From the NCBI RefSeq assembly GCF_001482385.1, contig NZ_CP013612.1:372001-436000 (forward strand): a stretch of 64,000 nucleotides of DNA. Reading direction: 5' to 3'. Shown piece by piece: positions 63,124 to 64,000 of this stretch (positions are counted from its first letter, which is position 1; every line of letters begins with the position of its first letter). Below the pieces are notes generated by a model. It did not search any database, was not told the origin of the DNA, and saw nothing but the letters and a program-made list of their open reading frames with translations. This DNA comes from Pseudoalteromonas rubra (GTDB lineage: Bacteria > Pseudomonadota > Gammaproteobacteria > Enterobacterales > Alteromonadaceae). A program made the position numbers and the translations under genes.

Positions 63124-63164
63124 ACAGTAAGAACAGTAAGAACAGTAAGAACAGTAAGAACAGT
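63124..63164. repeat. Short tandem repeat, about 4.5 copies of ACAGTAAGA
   Basis: Four exact 9-bp units followed by ACAGT. Lies about 130 bases upstream of the methyltransferase start, so copy-number changes could affect its promoter. Confidence 0.8.
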
Positions 63165-63295
63165 TTAAAGTGTCGCGCAAAGGAAGTTGTAACCGCCGAA
63201 CAACAGGCAATGAGCCGGGAAGTTCCCTAAATGCCATTACCTGTCCCACTGCATCATCTCCTTACCAGCTACACCACAGAGTAAACGGGTGAGTG

Positions 63296-63895
63296 ATGTC
63301 AGACTCCACATTAGAATACTACAGCCGCAACGCAGCCAGTTTTGCCGAGGCAACCTTCACGGTCGATATGCAGCCACTGTACGACGTGTTTTTACCCGCT
63401 ATACCCAAAGGCGGCAAAATCCTGGATGCCGGTTGCGGCTCAGGCCGAGATGCACTGGCGTTTAAAAACCTCGGCTACCGGGTGGAAGCCTTCGATGCCT
63501 GCGCCGAGCTTGCCAACATCGCCAGCTTCCACCTGGAACAACCCGTCGGCTGCTTCAGTTTCGACGAACTCAGAGACATCAATACTTATGACGCCATCTG
63601 GTGCTGCGCCAGCCTGTTACATGTCCCCATGGCAGAGCTCTCGGCGGTTTTTCAGCGCCTGCAAAAAGCACTCAAACCAGAAGGCATCATCTACATCTCG
63701 TTTAAATACGGAGAGGGCGAACGCACCACAGATGGCCGCGCATTCAGCGACCTCACAGAGCAAAGCCTGAACACTTTGCTTGCACAAAACACCGGCCTTA
63801 AAGCCTGCAAAACCTGGCAAACCGGCGACCAACGCCCCGGCCGCGAACACGAACGCTGGCTTAATGCTTTGTTAGAAAGGGTGGGTGGTGAATAA
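63296..63895 (+). CDS. Class I SAM-dependent methyltransferase
   Basis: 199 residues from ATG 63296 (an adjacent GTG at 63293 adds one residue); GGGTGA precedes. Motif I is ILDAGCGSGRDAL at about 42-54, motif II ends VEAFDAC, and DAIWCCASLLHVP is the post-I/motif IV region. Resembles small Methyltransf_11/TehB-like enzymes. The substrate is unknown. Overlaps the next gene by eight bases, so the two products may act together. Confidence 0.85.
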   Translation: MSDSTLEYYSRNAASFAEATFTVDMQPLYDVFLPAIPKGGKILDAGCGSGRDALAFKNLGYRVEAFDACAELANIASFHLEQPVGCFSFDELRDINTYDAIWCCASLLHVPMAELSAVFQRLQKALKPEGIIYISFKYGEGERTTDGRAFSDLTEQSLNTLLAQNTGLKACKTWQTGDQRPGREHERWLNALLERVGGE

Positions 63896-64000
63896 TTTTA
63901 GTCAGAGTACCGTATTGCAAAATAGCGCACGTCAGCTGACGACGGGTGGCACCGACCCCTTATTGCCAAAGCTTGTGCATGCCATTAACCATGCCGACGA
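63888..64000 (+). CDS. Start of an unidentified gene overlapping the methyltransferase, cut by the window end
   Basis: GTG 63888 opens a frame (MNNFSQSTVLQNSARQLTTG and onward, PLLPKLVHAINHAD) that overlaps the methyltransferase stop by eight bases and runs off the window. The phrase LLPKLVHAINHAD is reminiscent of the N-terminus of PLD-domain helicases (DUF3427 type) that often follow such methyltransferases, but 37 residues are too few to be sure. Confidence 0.5.
   Translation, partial: MNNFSQSTVLQNSARQLTTGGTDPLLPKLVHAINHAD

Larger units (their letters stand above)
62608..63295. other. Repeat-rich spacer before the methyltransferase gene
   Basis: About 690 bases with no supported gene. 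Contains REP-like sequence (62698-62776) and a 9-bp tandem repeat (63124-63164). A 94-codon open frame overlapping its start comes from the repeat and has no ribosome-binding site. Confidence 0.45.

Noticed and set aside
63124..63164. Possible CRISPR array
   Set aside because: Units are 9 bp and abut each other with no spacers; no cas genes are present.

Overview
The window looks like the chromosome of a marine gammaproteobacterium, most likely Pseudoalteromonas or a close relative. This is an inference from three things: moderate GC genes set in AT-rich spacers, the mixture of gene families (FAS1 lipoprotein, Reg_prop/Y_Y_Y hybrid sensor, SyrD/PvdE-type exporter, large NRPS), and small leader peptides of a marine gammaproteobacterial style. 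I ran no similarity search; every call is by eye.

Left flank (1-4140): the start of a frameshifted HTH/P-loop ATPase gene on the minus strand, a FAS1-repeat lipoprotein, and a zinc alcohol dehydrogenase.

Lipopeptide cluster (5101-43736): three giant collinear genes of 3338, 3303 and 4011 residues encode a PKS/NRPS line. It starts with a fatty-acyl-AMP ligase, adds one malonyl unit (KS-AT-ACP), aminates the beta-keto group (class III aminotransferase), then adds seven amino acids and releases through a thioesterase. The general logic is that of iturin/mycosubtilin synthetases. Specificity residues read by eye give Gly, Asp, Asn-like, Asn-like, Thr, D-Leu and one residue I cannot assign. Downstream, on the same strand, are a SyrP-like non-haem iron dioxygenase (candidate Asp beta-hydroxylase), a lipoprotein of the S12/class C beta-lactamase fold, a DUF697 membrane protein, a 58-residue membrane protein, a cyclic-peptide-type ABC exporter and an overlapping SPFH/band-7 protein. 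I read the last group as an export or self-protection module.

Spacer and regulators (43737-50958): a mostly non-coding stretch with REP-like repeats holds a 57-residue peptide gene with a double-glycine-type leader. It is followed by a LuxR-type regulator without a LuxI and a large hybrid two-component sensor whose AraC domain is cut.

Transposon (50915-59837): an 8923-bp element with 11-bp terminal inverted repeats (10/11 identical), matching subterminal motifs and 6-bp target duplications CCCAGT sits inside the hybrid sensor gene. It carries an unknown 314-residue protein, a small HTH protein, IS21-type istA/istB, a 166-residue protein, a tyrosine recombinase, a Fic protein behind perfect palindromic operators, and an orphan RHS tip with an L,D-transpeptidase-like toxin domain plus a membrane protein that is probably its immunity factor. 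Removing the element and one target copy restores an uninterrupted 1324-residue hybrid sensor.

Right flank (59838-64000): the severed AraC tail and its terminator, a second double-glycine peptide gene whose leader aligns position by position with the first, a secreted BNR/sialidase-fold protein, a repeat-rich spacer, a SAM methyltransferase and the first codons of an overlapping gene that runs off the end. No tRNA, rRNA or CRISPR array was seen.
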